25,382 nt of DNA, taken from positions 1 through 25,382 of the forward strand of contig JAEKKE010000157.1 in NCBI GenBank assembly GCA_019510535.1, written 5' to 3'. Each line of letters starts with the position of its first letter. Positions within the stretch are counted from its first letter, which is position 1. This DNA is from Acidobacteriota bacterium. Its GTDB lineage: Bacteria > Acidobacteriota > Terriglobia > Terriglobales > Acidobacteriaceae. Position numbers and translations under genes: made by a program. The notes under the pieces are model-generated. The model was given only the letters and a program-made list of their open reading frames with translations, was not told where the DNA came from and did not search any database. Shown one piece after another: positions 23,376 through 25,382 of this stretch.

Positions 23376-24188
23376 GTGGGACGCATTATGAGTGAAGAAA
23401 TTGAACAGAGACAGATGTCCGGAGCTTTTATTGCGGTGGTCTTCATCGCCTTGGCGCTGGGGATCGCCTCGCTGATCTGGTGCTACGGTTTGCAGAACCA
23501 CCTTGGCGAGGCGGAGAAGAACCTGGCGGCGGCCAAAGCAGCGAACGCCGATCTGAATGAAAAGCTTACGGCGACGAACGCGCGCTTGAAGGCCGCCACG
23601 GAGACTCTTGGAGCCAGCGTCGGTTTGACGCAGCGACAGCTTGAGCAGCGCGCGCAGGGCATTCTGGCGGCGCAGAAGGCCGCCGACGCGAAACTGATCG
23701 CCGCACAGGAGGCGACGAACAAGCAGGTAAGTGCGGTATCGAGCGAAGTAAGCGGTGTGAAGACGGATGTGGGCGGCGTGAAGACGGATGTTGCCAGCAC
23801 CAAAGCCGATCTGGACACCACCAAAAGCCAGCTGCAGCGCGTTGTCGGGGATGCCGGTGTGATGAGCGGTTTGATTGCGAAGAACCACGACGAGCTGGAG
23901 ATTCTGAAGCACAAGGGTGACCGCAACTACGTCGAGTTCACGCTGCAAAAGGGCGGGCAGCCGACGCTGCTTTCGACCATCAAGGTGCAGTTGAAGAAGG
24001 TCGATCAGAAGAAGGGCAAGTACACGATGGTGATCTCGTCCGACGACCGCAACATCGAGAAGAAGGATAAGACGATCATGGAGCCGGTGCAGTTCTACTC
24101 CGGCAAGAGTCCGGCCCTGTTCGAGATTGTGGTGAACAGTATGGCAAAGAACCAGATCAGCGGGTATCTGTCGACGCCGAAGAGCTAG
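23376..24188 (+). CDS. Membrane-anchored coiled-coil protein with heptad repeats
   Basis: 270 residues from GTG 23376 (AAGGAG lies 3 nt upstream) or 266 from ATG 23388 (same site 15 nt upstream, MSEEIEQRQMSG); the choice is open. One membrane helix, AFIAVVFIALALGIASLIWCY (about 17-37), is followed by an Ala/Glu/Lys-rich coiled coil (about 40-157) and a C-terminal globular domain (YVEFTLQKGGQPTLLSTIKVQLKKVDQKKGKYTMVISSDD ... YLSTPKS). The coiled coil contains the 7-residue repeats SGVKTDV, GGVKTDV, ASTKADL, DTTKSQL (126-153). No recognised family. The architecture suggests an envelope scaffold or adaptor, probably periplasmic after the anchor. It is divergent from thiO. Confidence 0.75.
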   Translation: MGRIMSEEIEQRQMSGAFIAVVFIALALGIASLIWCYGLQNHLGEAEKNLAAAKAANADLNEKLTATNARLKAATETLGASVGLTQRQLEQRAQGILAAQKAADAKLIAAQEATNKQVSAVSSEVSGVKTDVGGVKTDVASTKADLDTTKSQLQRVVGDAGVMSGLIAKNHDELEILKHKGDRNYVEFTLQKGGQPTLLSTIKVQLKKVDQKKGKYTMVISSDDRNIEKKDKTIMEPVQFYSGKSPALFEIVVNSMAKNQISGYLSTPKS

Positions 24189-24206
24189 ATGGATTTGTTG
24201 GAAATG

Positions 24207-24244
24207 AAGCAGGGCTGAGAGAAATCTCAGCCCTGCTTAGTTTT
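24207..24244 (+). terminator. Strong intrinsic terminator of the coiled-coil gene
   Basis: Perfect 14-bp stem AAGCAGGGCTGAGA (24207-24220) and TCTCAGCCCTGCTT (24225-24238), GAAA tetraloop, then AG and TTTT (24241-24244). It begins 19 nt past the stop. Confidence 0.92.
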
Positions 24245-24335
24245 GCTCGGTTGCGAAAAGGTATCGATAGAGAAGCGGATTTCTCCGCTGCGCTACGAAA
24301 TGACAAAAAGAGCGGTTCGAGCTGCCGCTCGAATA

Positions 24336-24364
24336 CCCAAGTCCCCTTGGGACATGGGGCACCC
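24336..24364. repeat. TGGGGCACCC hairpin (family 1, copy C)
   Basis: CCCAAGTCCC (24336-24345) pairs with GGGACATGGG (24349-24358) with a single A-A mismatch, loop CTT, then GCACCC. Same plan as copy B. It lies 19 nt beyond the stop of the opposing small membrane-protein gene. Just upstream at 24275-24290 is a second small hairpin, AGCGGA with TCCGCT, in a stretch resembling other acidobacterial intergenic sequences as I recall them. Confidence 0.65.
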
Positions 24365-24382
24365 CGTTTGGTGGCCGCGATG

Positions 24383-24964
24383 CTACTTCAGCTCGGCCAC
24401 GATGGGGTCGTAGTGGTAGGGCGCGATCTTGACTGCGGCGTGCTTGCTCTGATCCCAGGTCTGTTGGGTAGCATCGCGGAAGCCGAGGAGGACCAGGCCC
24501 TCCATGTCGCTCATACCGGGGACTTCGGTTTCGCGCAGCAATAGAGGCTTACCGTCAGCGGCTTCTTTCACCTTCGGGAAGGCCGTGAAGGTGGTCGGGA
24601 CATCGTCCTTTTCGACAGCGCTGGTCAGTAGCTCCGATCCATCGGGCATGGTGAGTGCTCCGGTAAGGTCCTTCAGAAAGACCGGCGTTTTGAGGTTGTT
24701 GTGCACCTTCACCGTCGCCAGAACATAGAGGGTGTTTTCGTTAGAGTCGGTCTTGCCGAGCAGCTTCAGCGTCCCCACGTCGTTGGAGTAGGTAACGGTC
24801 GTAGGCACAGCGGCAACGTGGGTCACGCTCACCTTTGCCGGTGCATGCGGACTGCGGAGATAGATCCCGATGGCGACTGCGGCAAGAACCACGCAGGCAA
24901 TGGTGATGGGCCACAGAAAGTGGCGGAGCGGTCGGTGGGTCTGGTGAAACTTGATCTCGTGCAT
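24383..24964 (-). CDS. Small membrane-anchored protein, function unknown
   Basis: 193 residues from ATG 24962-24964 (MHEIKFHQTHRPLRHF), or 196 from a GTG at 24971-24973 that overlaps the upstream stop as GTGA. One N-terminal membrane helix, LWPITIACVVLAAVAIGIYL, anchors a beta-rich domain (VTYSNDVGTLKLLGKTDSNENTLYVLATVKVHNNLKTPVFLKDLTGAL, then ...MPDGSELLTSAV, ...LLLRETEVPGMSDMEGLVLLGF, ...KIAPYHYD). The pattern of strands around a hydrophobic core is reminiscent of FxLYD/LEA14 or DUF2393-type immunoglobulin-like domains, but I cannot assign it firmly. It is translated directly after the PolX-like gene. Confidence 0.75.
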   Translation of the reverse strand: MHEIKFHQTHRPLRHFLWPITIACVVLAAVAIGIYLRSPHAPAKVSVTHVAAVPTTVTYSNDVGTLKLLGKTDSNENTLYVLATVKVHNNLKTPVFLKDLTGALTMPDGSELLTSAVEKDDVPTTFTAFPKVKEAADGKPLLLRETEVPGMSDMEGLVLLGFRDATQQTWDQSKHAAVKIAPYHYDPIVAELK

Positions 24965-24969
24965 GTTCC

Positions 24970-25382
24970 TCACGGCCTGGGTCGTAACGCCGCAAGAAAC
25001 TCCTCCGGCGAGTAGGTGTTGATCACGTCGGCCGGCGTAAGCCAGGCGCGGCGCAGTTGGGTGATGCCGAAGGGCATCTGTTCGAAGTCAGAGACAGCGT
25101 GCGCATCCGTATTGACGGAGATGCGGCAGCCAAGTTCCTTCGCAAGGCGCAGATTGCGATCACTGAGATCGAGGCGAGGCATTCCCGCGTTGTGTTCCAC
25201 CACGACGCCGAGCTCAGCGCAACGTCGCAGCACGCGCTCCAGATCGAAGGTATAGGCTTCGCGCGCCATTACCTTGCGTCCTGTCGGATGTCCCAGAATG
25301 CGCAGATAGGGATTTTCCACGGCACGCAGGATACGAGCGGTCATCTCTTCATACGGCTGATTGAAGAGGGTGTGGACGGAGC
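24970..25382 (-). CDS. polX: PolX-type PHP-domain protein, C-terminal part
   Basis: Only the last about 137 residues are inside the window; the gene continues past 25382. An internal ATG at 25344 is not its start: the frame continues upstream with SVHTLFNQPYEE. The visible part matches the C-terminal PHP phosphoesterase domain of bacterial family X DNA polymerases: MTARILRAVENPYLRILGHPTGR, DLERVLRRCAELGVVVEHNAG, LRLAKELGCRISVNTDAHAVSDFEQM (metal-ligand DAH), and ITQLRRAWLTPADVINTYSPEEFLAAL. PolX works in DNA repair, the PHP part giving 3'-5' exonuclease activity. A stand-alone PHP protein cannot be excluded without the upstream polymerase half. Confidence 0.85.
   Translation of the reverse strand, partial: SVHTLFNQPYEEMTARILRAVENPYLRILGHPTGRKVMAREAYTFDLERVLRRCAELGVVVEHNAGMPRLDLSDRNLRLAKELGCRISVNTDAHAVSDFEQMPFGITQLRRAWLTPADVINTYSPEEFLAALRPRP

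Overview
The window looks like a stretch of chromosome from an Acidobacteriota bacterium, most likely the Terriglobia/Acidobacteriaceae (Granulicella, Terriglobus or Edaphobacter type). I infer this from remembered resemblance of several proteins (the YncE-type propeller, the Ppx-like protein with its SixA neighbour, the secreted DinB-like protein, the BON lipoprotein with a glycine zipper), from the moderately high GC content, and from short palindromic intergenic repeats. No rRNA, tRNA, CRISPR array, transposase, integrase or phage gene is visible. The content is mainly housekeeping and cell-envelope genes.

Layout. 1-1155 (minus): N-terminal part of a secreted YncE-like beta-propeller protein. 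1261-4997 (minus): two tandem GT39/ArnT-like membrane glycosyltransferases of identical length (615 residues). 5102-6640 (plus): Ppx/GppA exopolyphosphatase, overlapping tail to tail with a SixA-type phosphatase (6592-7119, minus). 7337-11805 (minus): a tightly packed four-gene run, in transcription order a polytopic membrane protein with a weak UbiA-like motif, a SAM methyltransferase (4-nt GTGA overlap), a secreted M1 metallopeptidase, and a six-helix membrane protein. 11954-13690 (minus): GH57 glucan branching enzyme with a strong terminator. 13953-15023 (minus): BON-domain lipoprotein with its own terminator.

15329-16333 (plus): a YtxH-like and a DUF948-like small membrane protein, a pairing known from Bacillus ytxG/ytxH. 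16414-18861 (minus): cysteine desulfurase then MnmA, which together fit tRNA 2-thiolation. 18938-19543 (plus): exported DinB-like protein. 19788-20849 (minus): outer-membrane beta-barrel-like protein. 21046-23302 (minus): ThiO-like glycine oxidase then citrate synthase. 23376-24188 (plus): membrane-anchored coiled-coil protein with a textbook terminator. 24383-25382 (minus): C-terminal part of a PolX-type PHP protein followed by a small membrane-anchored protein.

The most unusual structure lies between genes. There are at least three repeat families: (i) hairpins ending in TGGGGCACCC; (ii) composite palindromes with TAGAGCA arms and, in two of three cases, a GNCGTTTTC hairpin core; (iii) degenerate GTTGCCA heptamers in opposite orientation around a terminator. 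In two places a repeat runs into a gene's stop codon. No clearly new defence or mobile system is evident. The best candidates for follow-up are these repeats, the coupled UbiA-like/methyltransferase/M1/membrane-protein run, and the divergent tandem GT39 pair.
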